Positions 5,354 to 13,418 of a DNA stretch of 15,680 bases are shown here, in pieces; the first letter of the stretch is position 1; every line of letters starts with the position of its first letter. The DNA is taken from positions 1-15,680 of the forward strand of contig DDXI01000184.1 of assembly GCA_002347475.1 (NCBI GenBank), read 5' to 3'. Under the pieces are notes generated by a model that was not told the DNA's origin, ran no database searches, and saw nothing but the letters and a program-made list of their open reading frames with translations. This DNA is from Peptococcaceae bacterium UBA2264 (GTDB lineage Bacteria; Bacillota; Desulfitobacteriia; Desulfitobacteriales; Desulfitobacteriaceae). Position numbers and translations under genes: made by a program.

Positions 5354-8041
5354 ATGACAGATTTAATACAAGTAATAGGAATTAGAGAAGAAAACTGTAC
5401 CAATTGCCATCAGTGTATTGCCGTATGTCCGGTGAAAATATGCAGTGATGGCAGCGGCGATGTCGTTAAATTTAATAACAACTTATGTATAGGCTGCGGA
5501 CGTTGCATTGAAGCGTGTTTAAAAAGCCACGGTGGCATAATTGAAAAAAGCGCCCGCTTTGCCATTGACGATACAGCGGAATTTGAAGCTGCTTTAGGCC
5601 ATAAGGATATGGCAGCCCTGGTAGCCCCATCAGCACACAGCAATTTTAATTTAAAAAAATTGATTAGTGCCCTTAAACTTCTCGGCATCAAAAAGGTCTA
5701 TGATGTCTCCTTGGGGGCGGAGATTACTGTAGCTTGTTATCACGAAACTCTCCAAAAGGAAAAGGCGAAAATTCCCTTAATAGCAACGCCTTGCCCTGCA
5801 GTAGTTAAATATATTCAGCTTAATAATCCCAAGCTTCTTGAATATTTAGCCCCAGTGGGCAGCCCGGTGCACAATCTGGCCGTTTATGTGCGCTCGCTGC
5901 ATCCGGATGTTGAACTGGTGTTTATTTCCCCCTGTCTCGCCAAGCGCCGGGAGTTCCGGGAAAGTCAGCTTATTCAATATAATGTTACTTACCAATCATT
6001 GAGCAAAATATTGCAAAAAAACAATATCGCTTTAACTTCGCTGAAGGATGGCCATTTTGACAATACTGTCCCGGCGGGAATTGCCACCAACTTTTCCACA
6101 CCTGGCGGGCTGAAAGAATCGTACTTGTATAACTATCCCGCTACTCCGGCCAGTTCTATAGCCAGAGTGGAAGGCCCCAATGTCTTTGACAGCTATTTAG
6201 GGAACCTGGAAAAGGCGATTGCATTGGGCAAGGATCATCTTCCCCTTCTCGTAGATATTCTCAGCTGCGAAAAGGGCTGCAATATGGGAGCCGGTTGTAT
6301 TAATAAAGCCATTGAGGAAATAGAGTACGCTGTAGCTACGCGCTCCGAACAGGCGATAAGCGACGAGGCGGGCAATAAGAAACGCCAACAATTTCTGGCG
6401 GAGGTTATTAAAAAGTACAATTTTGAATACCGCAACTACCAAGATTTGTCCTCCCAAATCAATCTCAGAGTGCCCAATGACACAGAATTGCAAACAATCT
6501 ATCTTGACATGCACAAAGTTGAAGAAAAGGACTTCCGCAATTGTGCTGCCTGTGGTTACAACTCCTGCTATCAGATGGCGGTAGCAGTTTTTAATGGTTT
6601 GAATAAAGCGGAAAACTGTCATTTATATCAGGAGAAGGAACTGCGTAAAGAGCAACAAGCTTTACTAAACTTGCACAATGAATTAACCAATGTCTTCCAG
6701 AATATGTCGGACGGTGTCATAGTGCTTGACCGGGATGGCAAGGTTACTCAGTTTAATCCGGCTGCCCAACAAATAATCGGATATTCAGCAGAAGCACTGA
6801 TTGGGGTTCATATTATAGATCTGTTTAGCGGCAAAGCGCCAAGTACATTAAATCTCTTACAAACGGGGGATCCCTTTTACGACAGGGAGATTCTCTTAGA
6901 TGGTTTACATGGCAAAATTCATGCTACAGCCTCAGGCATACCGATCTACAATGCAGACAGGCAGGTCTCCGGGGCTACCATAATTCTCCGGCCGATGGCC
7001 CAGGTTCGGCAACTGGTTAACAGTTTTAGCGGGGCGCAGGCAACTTTCACCTATGATTCTATAATAGGTGAAGATAAACAATTAAAAAAATCTATTAAAA
7101 TGGCCAGGTTGGCAGGTAACAATAATTCTACCGTTTTATTGCAGGCCGAAAGCGGAACTGGTAAGGAAGTATTTGCCCAAGCTATTCACAACGGCAGTTC
7201 CCGTAATAACGGACCATTTGTAGCTATCAATTGTGCTGCCCTGCCCCGGGAGTTGGTTGGCAGCGAATTATTTGGTTATGTAGAAGGTGCCTTTACGGGC
7301 GCCAGACGCGGGGGCAGGCCAGGCAAATTTGAATTGGCCAACAAAGGGACCCTCTTTCTGGATGAGATTGGGGATATGCCTTTGGAGCAGCAGGCTATGC
7401 TGTTGAGGGCTATTCAAGAGAAGGCCATTTTAAGGGTAGGCGGCGATACTTTAATCAATATAGATGTGAGAATTATAGCAGCTACAAATCAAGACTTGCT
7501 TGAATTAGTGGAACAAGGGAGATTTAGGGCTGATTTATACTATAGGCTTAATGTCATCCAAATTTCCATTCCCCCATTGCGGGAAAGGCAGCACGATATC
7601 AAATTCCTTTTTAATTATTTTTTAAAGGCTATGTATTTCAAATTCAGCACCAGTATTCCTCAGGTGGATTCTGCAGTCTTAAAATGTCTGGAAAATTACG
7701 ACTGGCCGGGGAATACCCGTGAGCTTCAAAATGTGGTGGAAAGAATTCTTTTGGTTGCCGAAGGTGGGCCTATAACCATAGAATGCCTCCCGCGAGAAAT
7801 TGTTCATGAAGCTATAGGCCATTCCCGGAACAGGTGGGAAACAGGATCGTCAGGGACCGATCCCGCCAGGGCGCTATCTAATCGTAAGACACGCAAATTA
7901 GCTGCGCTTGAACAGGAAAAAGACAACATATTAAAGGCCCTGGAGATGCATGGCGGAAATGTGACTGGCGCTGCCGCTGAACTGGGAATATCTCGCAATA
8001 CGTTGTATAGGAGACTAAAAAACTACAATATTGTTAACTAA
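5354..8041 (+). CDS. [FeFe]-hydrogenase-like redox/H2 sensor fused to a sigma-54 activator (Fe-S, H-domain, PAS, AAA+, Fis HTH)
   Basis: This 895-residue cytoplasmic protein carries two [4Fe-4S] ferredoxin motifs (C15-C18-C21-C25 and C45-C48-C51-C55). A hydrogenase large-subunit domain follows at about 80-330, with L1-like ATPCPAV (C147), L2-like SPCLAK (C194) and L3-like [12 protein letters not shown] (C305, C309). All four H-cluster Cys positions are kept, but the proton-relay Cys before C147 is Pro, so catalysis is doubtful and sensing likely. Next come a four-Cys Fe-S domain (CAACGYNSC, then C422), a PAS domain (about 441-545) and a sigma-54 AAA+ domain (Walker A ESGTGKE 599-605, GAFTGA 645-650, Walker B LFLDEIGD 667-674). 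A Fis-type HTH ends the protein ([20 protein letters not shown]). AAGGA lies 10 nt before the ATG. The promoter at 3907 is the obvious target. Naming the signal (H2, redox or Fe-S state) is inference. Confidence 0.93.
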   Translation: MTDLIQVIGIREENCTNCHQCIAVCPVKICSDGSGDVVKFNNNLCIGCGRCIEACLKSHGGIIEKSARFAIDDTAEFEAALGHKDMAALVAPSAHSNFNLKKLISALKLLGIKKVYDVSLGAEITVACYHETLQKEKAKIPLIATPCPAVVKYIQLNNPKLLEYLAPVGSPVHNLAVYVRSLHPDVELVFISPCLAKRREFRESQLIQYNVTYQSLSKILQKNNIALTSLKDGHFDNTVPAGIATNFSTPGGLKESYLYNYPATPASSIARVEGPNVFDSYLGNLEKAIALGKDHLPLLVDILSCEKGCNMGAGCINKAIEEIEYAVATRSEQAISDEAGNKKRQQFLAEVIKKYNFEYRNYQDLSSQINLRVPNDTELQTIYLDMHKVEEKDFRNCAACGYNSCYQMAVAVFNGLNKAENCHLYQEKELRKEQQALLNLHNELTNVFQNMSDGVIVLDRDGKVTQFNPAAQQIIGYSAEALIGVHIIDLFSGKAPSTLNLLQTGDPFYDREILLDGLHGKIHATASGIPIYNADRQVSGATIILRPMAQVRQLVNSFSGAQATFTYDSIIGEDKQLKKSIKMARLAGNNNSTVLLQAESGTGKEVFAQAIHNGSSRNNGPFVAINCAALPRELVGSELFGYVEGAFTGARRGGRPGKFELANKGTLFLDEIGDMPLEQQAMLLRAIQEKAILRVGGDTLINIDVRIIAATNQDLLELVEQGRFRADLYYRLNVIQISIPPLRERQHDIKFLFNYFLKAMYFKFSTSIPQVDSAVLKCLENYDWPGNTRELQNVVERILLVAEGGPITIECLPREIVHEAIGHSRNRWETGSSGTDPARALSNRKTRKLAALEQEKDNILKALEMHGGNVTGAAAELGISRNTLYRRLKNYNIVN

Positions 8042-8129
8042 GAAATTTTTACCCATAAAGGCCGTCAGAATATCAAAAAAAGAAAACAACTCCGTTATTG
8101 ACAACTCCATGAAGTATGCCTGCTTTATA

Positions 8130-8620
8130 TGCCGGGGAGATCGACTGGAGACCTACTACAAATCTTATGTCAACACTTACCTGCAAAGGGATATTAAAGA
8201 CTTGACTCAAGTAGCGGATGAAATGTCTTTCTATAACTTCATGACGGTTGTCGCCGCTAGGACTGCCAAGCCTGTGGTCTATGAAGAAATTGCTAAAGAT
8301 GCAGGAATTAGTCAAACCTTTTAAGGTATTAGATCCACTCAGCGATCCTGAGAGATTTGGAGAGCTTGCCCAGCTGAAAATAAATATCGGGACCGGGGCC
8401 GTAGTCTGTATGGCAAATGACCTTTTACCCCTAGGAGTCTGTTGCAAAACTCCAAAAATCAATTTTAAAAGTCTTAAAAACTACAATATATAGTATTATG
8501 AATATGCCATTTATACTATATAAGGACATCGTTTTTCAGAAAAACTACTTTTGCAACAGGCTCCTAGACAAGCAAAATACGGTGCCCCCAATTGTCAAGA
8601 CAATAATTTCACTTGGCTAA
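8130..8620 (+). pseudogene. DUF4143-type AAA ATPase remnant, internally deleted and interrupted by a MITE
   Basis: Two pieces of a DUF4143-type ATPase are visible. The first (about 8154-8312) reads YYKSYVNTYLQRDIKDL, then FMTVVAARTAKPVVYEEIAKDAGIS, typical of the family's middle. The frame then stops at TTTTAA. The second, in another frame from about 8320, gives VLDPLSDPERFGELAQLKIN and GTGAVVCMANDLLPL, typical of the C-terminus. The N-terminal P-loop domain and roughly 150 residues between the pieces are missing. A 133-bp insertion breaks the last piece; deleting it with one CTAG copy lets the frame run on as DKQNTVPPIVKTIISLG and stop at 8618-8620. It lies directly after the activator gene but belongs to the accessory region. 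It is non-functional. Confidence 0.75.
8431..8567. mobile_element. MITE-like insertion with CTAG target duplication
   Basis: The element proper is 8435-8563 (129 bp), flanked by CTAG at 8431-8434 and 8564-8567. Its ends are inverted repeats, GGAGTCTGTTGCAAAA at the left and the complement of GGAGCCTGTTGCAAAA at the right, with one mismatch. An internal perfect palindrome pairs TATATAGTAT (8487-8496) with 8513-8522. No transposase is encoded. The GG-CTGTTGCAAA ends recall IS6-family termini, but those make 8-bp duplications, so the parent element is unresolved. Confidence 0.75.
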
Positions 8621-8668
8621 GTTAGATTCTCCTTTCCTTTATATGATATTTGATTGGCGCCAATTCCT

Positions 8669-8740
8669 GGTCTAATGTCAAGGTCGAGCGAAGCTCGTTC
8701 ATCGGAGGCAAAGCCGGAGACCCTTGACATTGCTCAGACC
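8669..8740. repeat. 72-nt cloverleaf-like palindromic element
   Basis: Outer stems GGTCT (8669-8673)/AGACC (8736-8740) and AATGTCAAGG (8674-8683)/CCTTGACATT (8722-8731) enclose two small hairpins. One is CGAGC-GAA-GCTCG (8685-8697) and the other is GGC-AAA-GCC (8707-8715). The result is a folded three-way junction. It may be a REP-like repeat, the end of a mobile element or a structured RNA. It is not a tRNA. Confidence 0.6.
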
Positions 8741-8756
8741 ATTATCCTCTTGTTTT

Positions 8757-8774
8757 CCGGTCAGATATGACCGG
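8757..8774. repeat. Short palindrome near the presumed left edge of the IS3 element
   Basis: CCGGTCA (8757-8763) and TGACCGG (8768-8774) flank GATA. The TGACC at 8768 is one candidate for the element's left terminus, because IS3 ends typically begin TG. No matching target duplication was found. Confidence 0.35.
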
Positions 8775-10024
8775 CTGCCTTCCGGCGAGGACAGGGGTTT
8801 GGGGACAACAGGGTCCCCAAAATCTATACTGCCTGGCAGTTAGAATTGCATCCGTAATAATATACTGCCGGGGTTTGGTCATTTAATGATTGATGCGGTC
8901 GTTCAGTGTTGTAGTATTCGATGTATTCTTTGGTCATTTTGCGCAGCTGATGCCCTGTTTCATATTCTTCCAGGTACAGCTTTTCCCATTTATAAGACCG
9001 GAAGAACCGTTCGATTCTCTGATTGTCCAGGGCCCGGCCTTTTCCATCCATAGATATTTTGATGTTCTTTTCTTTCAGCAGGTTGATATAATCCTCGCTG
9101 GTGAACTGCCCGCCCTGATTGCTGTTCATAATTTCCGGTGTTCCGTATCTGGCAGTAGCTTTTTTAATGGCTTCGATGATGAATGTCTTCTCCAGTGTAT
9201 TGGACAGGGCAAACCCAACAATATAGCGGGAATACCAGTCGATGATGGCAACAAGGTACATGAAGCCGCGTTTCATCCGGCAGTAGGTTATATCGATAGA
9301 CCATACCTGGTTTGGGTGGTCAATTTCAAGCCTCTCAAAAGATAAGGGTACAGATATTTACCATGCAATCGTTTGCTCAGATTAGGGCCGGGACAGAAGC
9401 CGTGAATCCCCATTTCCCGCATATAGCGCCGCGTTCTCTTGCGATTGATATGAATATCCAGGCATTTGTTTAAGAAAATGGTCATTTTTCTGTAGCCTAA
9501 TTCTGGGTGCGCTGTATAAAGCACATCAATAAGGCGTTTGATGCGTTCTTCTTCATCAGTGATTGCCGCAGGTTTGTAATAAAGGCTTTGGCGGTTGATG
9601 TTCAGAAGCTTTGCCTGCTTGCTGATACTGAGCCGTTTATTATCATTTTCAATCATCTTCATGCGTTCTTTACGGGACTTATTGGAGGCCAGATTTTTTT
9701 TTAAGCCAGTAACTTCATAGGAAAGTTGCCCGATTTGACGCAGCAGTTCATCTTTCTCCTTCTCAAAGGACTGCTTGGCCTTCTCTGTGTCGTCTGTTTC
9801 TTTGCTGAATACTCTGCCGGCATTGCTTAAAAACTCAGCCTTCCACCGGCTCAATTGATTGGGATGGACTTCATATTCAGCAGCAATCTCGTTTAATGTT
9901 TTTTCTTCCCGTAAGACCTCAATGATGATTTTAGCTTTTTGTTCTGGTATAAAATGTCTTCTCTTTTCCATAGTCGCATTCTAACTTATTTTACCCGGTT
10001 TGTCTGTCTCGTTTTCTGGGTTCA
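8768..10024 (-). mobile_element. IS3-family insertion sequence, inactivated; left boundary tentative
   Basis: The transposase reading frames at 8824-9971 define an IS3-family element. The right edge (upstream of orfA) is probably at 10024, where the minus strand begins TGAACCCAGAAAACGAG, a plausible IS3 terminus. The left edge is uncertain: TGACC at 8768 would give about 1.26 kb, a normal IS3 size, but the two ends match poorly and no clear target-site duplication is visible. A hairpin (TTTGGGGAC 8798-8806 with 8813-8821) lies just beyond the transposase stop codon. Confidence 0.7.
8824..9971 (-). pseudogene. IS3-family transposase (OrfA-OrfB), frameshifted
   Basis: The first frame (9971-9288) starts MEKRRHFIPEQKAKIIIEVL. 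It holds the OrfA HTH and leucine-zipper-like region, then runs straight into OrfB (SISKQAKLLNINRQSLYYKP). It ends after LKLTTQTRYGLSI because a base is missing near 9324-9330. Read in the next frame, the same bases give EIDHPNQVWSIDITYCRMKR and join the second ORF (9276-8824), which holds the rve integrase core. The catalytic motif expected as SDQGGQFTS reads SNQGGQFTS (Asp to Asn, codon 9118-9120). The first Asp (WSID) and the Glu (NQRIERFF) are present. The transposase is therefore broken twice. A sequencing indel could explain the frameshift but is unlikely to explain the Asn. Confidence 0.85.
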
Positions 10025-10096
10025 TTATAAAATTGGTATATTCCCGTTTGGATAATCTAAATTTTCACAGCGCTCAATTTTGCTTATTCCGGAGTA

Positions 10097-10110
10097 TCCG
10101 GGTACCCGGA
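10097..10110. repeat. Perfect 14-bp GC-rich palindrome
   Basis: TCCGGGTACCCGGA is fully symmetric, and its left half also pairs with CCGGA at 10089-10093. It lies between the IS element and the McrC remnant. Apart from this and the McrC scrap, I see no gene in the 10025-10401 gap. Confidence 0.4.
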
Positions 10111-10187
10111 CACAAATTTAACTTTGTTTTTTGTACTCAGCTGTTTCCACCGCTTTGAATATGGCCCCACAAACGCCGCCGCGAAAT

Positions 10188-10310
10188 TCAATTGTTACGG
10201 GCATTATCTGAAAGCAGATTCCACTTGGTGTCTAACACAATGGTATGCTGCCCGCTTTCCAAGACGATATCGGGGCGGAGAGCGAAAGCGCGGGGAGGGC
10301 TGTCACTTAT
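10188..10310 (-). pseudogene. McrC-like restriction nuclease scrap
   Basis: Read on the minus strand between two stop codons, the frame gives PPRAFALRPDIVLESGQHTI followed by VLDTKWNLLSDN. The PD...D-x-K layout with FALRPDIVL and VLDTKW is characteristic of the McrC nuclease domain of McrBC-type restriction systems. Only about 40 residues remain. The frame closes at 10188-10190, and no McrB-type GTPase is in the window. It is a dead relic at the edge of the defence island. Confidence 0.6.
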
Positions 10311-10401
10311 ATTCTAACCGAGGCATAAGTTTTTGGCTCACTTTTTTTTACACCATTATAGGAACTTAATCCTCCCTTCAAGTAAGTCTTTTCAACTATG
10401 G

Positions 10402-12339
10402 CTATTTAATAACTTTTGAACTTCCTAATAAAGCTTTTAGTCCTTTAAAAATAAGGTTTAAGGCTTCATCTATAAACGATGTGGTAAATAATCTGTTATT
10501 GTCTTCTTTACTAAGTCCATTATTTAAATCAGCATTTTTTAAAATCTCTGTAAGCGAGTTATAATCAACAGAATATTGTGAATCTCGTGATAAGCAAAAA
10601 TCTAATAATTCTTTATATCCGGAGTTGTTTTGAATTTGCCAATCTTGAGTAAGTTCTTGAGGCAATATGTTATTTTGAATAAGTTTACAAACACTAGTAG
10701 TAACTCCTCCAAATCCACCCAGAAGAAAAAGTGGTCGTTTCATTTCAATTGCAATAACTATTTCTTCAAGAACACCTGGCATTCTACCCTTATACCCAAA
10801 ATGCCTACCTCCAGCACAGATACGGATATCACAATCCTCAATCATCTTCTTTCGCATTTCTGTTAAACAACGACTCCATACAAAAAGGTTCTGCGAATTC
10901 GTAGGTAACAAAAAAGATTCTCCGTTTAGTATTAAATCTTTTACATCTTCAGGGTAAGGAAATTCTATCATCTCTGCAACAGATCTATATTCGGCTTTCC
11001 AAATTATAACATCCACAGTATCATTTTTATAAATAGGCCAAGCAATATAATTTTTTATATTTATATTCTCAGACTGCATTCTTATTTTAAGCACCTGAGC
11101 CTCATCAAGAATAAATTGGGTAAATCCATTTGGACGAAGATCACCACCATAAACGAGAGTGGCATTGCGAGCTAAAAAGTGCCTAGCAATATCCTGCGAG
11201 AGTTGAATAAGATGTTTGCTATTTTGTCCTATACTTATTAATTCTTCATCTGATGGATCTGAAATAGAGATCCCAATATTCTTATTGTCTAGCTGATAAA
11301 AATCAATTGTTAAAGGTGTGCTAATTTTAATTCCTAGTTTACTTAAGAAATTTAATTCTTCTGAATATAATGGAGGTTCAGGATAAACGATAGATTTATA
11401 TTTACACTTAATGTTTTTGCCGTCAAAAATCAATATTTTTTCTATATCGGATACTTCCGGAGGCCTAGATCGAATTTCAACATTTGGTTCAATCCAACCT
11501 TCATGTTTATATTCTTCAAGTAGCAATTCAGAATAGAAAAAGCGTACAGTTTCTAATAAAGTTGCACTTAAAATTCGCAGTAAATCACTCTCGGTTGTTG
11601 AACCATTAACATGAACATGGACACCTGGAACATTTGAAGCAAAAGGAAATCTACGATCTTCAAATTCCTCAAGGGTATCAACTGCAATTATAGGTCTATT
11701 ATTTCCTTTTGCACATAATATTTCTCTTTGACACCAATATCTAGAGGAATAAATATCAGAGTGTATGGCAATAATTGAAGATTCTTTGATATGTTCAATT
11801 ATTTCATTATCAAATTTATAACCCGGAGCAATGTCAGTTGCATCAAAAAAATTCCGCATTGGACTATTATCAATAAAATCCTTTAAATCTTTAGCAAGCT
11901 TAATACCGTTTTTCCCATCTTTTGCGTGACTCAGAAATATTTTAATGGCGTTGTCTTTACCTTTTGCCGTTTTATCAAAAGATTTATTCAATGCACAACG
12001 GTAAATTTCATGTGCAATTGCTATAAATAAATAATCATTTATAAATAACGGGTTTGATTCATAAGCGCGAATAAAGTTCTTATTATCAAAAATATCGGTT
12101 AGCCTCAATGCCAATTTGTCCATAGCGATAGGAATAACATAAACATTATCGTTCTTAGGGATTTCTTTAATATAATCAACCCATAAATTATCTGCAAATT
12201 CTTTACTTACAAAAACAAAAATTATCGTTTTGTCAGATTCTATATCAATTCTAGCAGGTACACCTTTTTTATTAGTCGTACGAAAGAAAATAGGTAAATT
12301 CATTGAACGTGAGAATGGTTTTTTGACATCGCGCGACAA
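10402..12339 (-). CDS. TIR-SLOG domain protein, probable anti-phage NADase/sensor
   Basis: The 645-residue reading frame starts at a TTG without a clear ribosome site. Residues 1-115 form an alpha/beta domain of unclear type (IIFVFVSKEFADNLWVDYIK). A TIR domain spans about 131-265 (KIFLSHAKDG, with the candidate catalytic Glu206 in YWCQREI). A SLOG nucleotide-binding domain spans about 355-550 (LVYGGDLRPNGFTQF; GGRHFGYKGRMPGVLEEI; FLLGGFGG). TIR domains of defence proteins cleave NAD+ or make cyclic ADP-ribose signals, and SLOG domains bind such nucleotides (as in Thoeris ThsA), so enzyme and sensor may be combined here. The gene is visibly AT-richer than its neighbours, which suggests transfer. 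Family-like sequence continues upstream of the TTG in the same frame (SLLSRDVKKPFSRSMNLPIF spans the start), so the native start seems lost. Confidence 0.82.
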   Translation of the reverse strand: MSRDVKKPFSRSMNLPIFFRTTNKKGVPARIDIESDKTIIFVFVSKEFADNLWVDYIKEIPKNDNVYVIPIAMDKLALRLTDIFDNKNFIRAYESNPLFINDYLFIAIAHEIYRCALNKSFDKTAKGKDNAIKIFLSHAKDGKNGIKLAKDLKDFIDNSPMRNFFDATDIAPGYKFDNEIIEHIKESSIIAIHSDIYSSRYWCQREILCAKGNNRPIIAVDTLEEFEDRRFPFASNVPGVHVHVNGSTTESDLLRILSATLLETVRFFYSELLLEEYKHEGWIEPNVEIRSRPPEVSDIEKILIFDGKNIKCKYKSIVYPEPPLYSEELNFLSKLGIKISTPLTIDFYQLDNKNIGISISDPSDEELISIGQNSKHLIQLSQDIARHFLARNATLVYGGDLRPNGFTQFILDEAQVLKIRMQSENINIKNYIAWPIYKNDTVDVIIWKAEYRSVAEMIEFPYPEDVKDLILNGESFLLPTNSQNLFVWSRCLTEMRKKMIEDCDIRICAGGRHFGYKGRMPGVLEEIVIAIEMKRPLFLLGGFGGVTTSVCKLIQNNILPQELTQDWQIQNNSGYKELLDFCLSRDSQYSVDYNSLTEILKNADLNNGLSKEDNNRLFTTSFIDEALNLIFKGLKALLGSSKVIK

Positions 12340-12383
12340 TAGAGAAAAGCAATGTTCTACAATTGGGGTAACTGTATCTACAT

Positions 12384-12938
12384 CTACTGGATGTTGGTAG
12401 TGTCTACCTTCAGGACGCGGAAGCCGATGTCCAATTTGCCCGTTAATTCCGGATGTTCCTCCAGGATTTTTTTGCCTGCGCGCCGGATACGCTCTTTGCC
12501 AATTTCACTAATGTTTTTATAACTTGCTTTAAAGGCTTCGGATTTTTCAACAGTTTCTTCGGGGAGTTGCACCATAATGAATTTGCGATTGCCTCCATCC
12601 TCAGCATTCAGTTGCATCGCGGCATGGGCTGTCGTGGCAGAGCCTGAAAAAAAGTCGATAATAATTGAGTCTTTATTGCTTCCCAAAGTTAGAATATGCT
12701 CTAAAAGCCTAACTGGTTTTGGTCCGTCAAAATATCCAGCTCCATCAAATAGTGCCTTGAATTCTTGACGCGCTTCTTGATTATGTCCAACCTCGGTAAA
12801 TTTCCAAATAGTTGTGGGAACTATCCCAGCATCAGCAACCTCAGACAAAAATGTTTTTATTCGAGGAACATTATTACCACTTTTCCCAAACCATATGCGA
12901 TTATCTTCAAGGAGTTTTACAACCGAAGTTTGCGGCAT
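12384..12938 (-). pseudogene. Type III-like Mod DNA methyltransferase, C-terminal fragment
   Basis: The fragment carries the Mod region EDNRIWFGKSGNNVPRIK, then VPTTIWKFTEVGHNQEA and the SAM-binding motif DFFSGSATTAHAAMQLNAED. The N-terminal half with the catalytic DPPY motif is absent. Mod-like sequence begins slightly upstream of the apparent ATG (GRCWSMPQT), where the frame joins the truncated helicase near 12955. At the other end it stops after GFRVLKVDTTNIQ, where normal Mod proteins continue, and passes into the TIR gene. Both ends are therefore deletion or recombination junctions, and the protein cannot be an active methyltransferase. Confidence 0.85.
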
Positions 12939-13402
12939 TGACCAGCAACGTCCTTTTGCTGGATAATACGCACCGGGTTCCAGTGAATATCATAGTTGAT
13001 ACAATAATCGCAATCCTGCAGATTTTGACCTTCGGAGATACAATCAGTGGCGATCAGAATATCTATCGTGTGCGGACTTTTCGGCATGATCAATGACTTT
13101 TCCTTGGAAAGCGGAGAAAAAGAGGTCAAAATGGTATTTATATCGAGAGGTAATTTGGGAACTGTCGTTCTCCCGTCAACAGACCCTGTAATTAAGGCAC
13201 TGTTCAGGCCATACTTTGTCTTGACAAAAGTGCTGACATTTTGAAACAAGTATTCCGCCGTATCGGAGAATGCTGTAAAGATCATAATCTTTTGATTACC
13301 AGGGTTAATAGGATTTTTGATTTTATTTTCGATAATATTCAAGAGCTGATTGAGCTTAAAATCATATTGGGGGGTGATGTCTTCTATCATTAGAATCAAC
13401 AA
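12917..13402 (-). pseudogene. SNF2-type helicase, C-terminal RecA lobe, truncated
   Basis: This is the continuation, in another frame, of the helicase at 13419-14972. It contains KIMIFTAFSDTAEYLFQNV and the motif V region ILIATDCISEGQNLQDCDYC, then INYDIHWNPVRIIQ. At that point homologues continue with the arginine-finger motif VI (RFGRIDRIG-type). Here the frame instead reads QKDVAGQCRKLRL and stops, because mod sequence begins. The arginine finger is lost, so ATPase activity would be lost. Confidence 0.8.
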
Positions 13403-13418
13403 GCCCAGGACTTCCAGG

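Noticed and set aside
6197..6622. Minus-strand 141-aa open frame inside the activator gene
   Set aside because: Antisense shadow of the Fe-S and hydrogenase-domain coding sequence.
8031..8130. ATG at 8031 as the start of a new gene overlapping the activator end
   Set aside because: No ribosome site, and the first 35 residues match nothing; the family signal begins only at about 8154, so this is read-in to a truncated pseudogene.
8669..8740. tRNA gene
   Set aside because: The cloverleaf-like fold lacks the T-arm consensus, an anticodon arm of normal size and a proper acceptor stem.
8890..9345. Plus-strand 151-aa open frame
   Set aside because: Complement of the transposase integrase core, with no independent evidence.
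10124..10369. Plus-strand 81-aa open frame
   Set aside because: The opposite strand carries the McrC motifs; this frame has no recognisable content.
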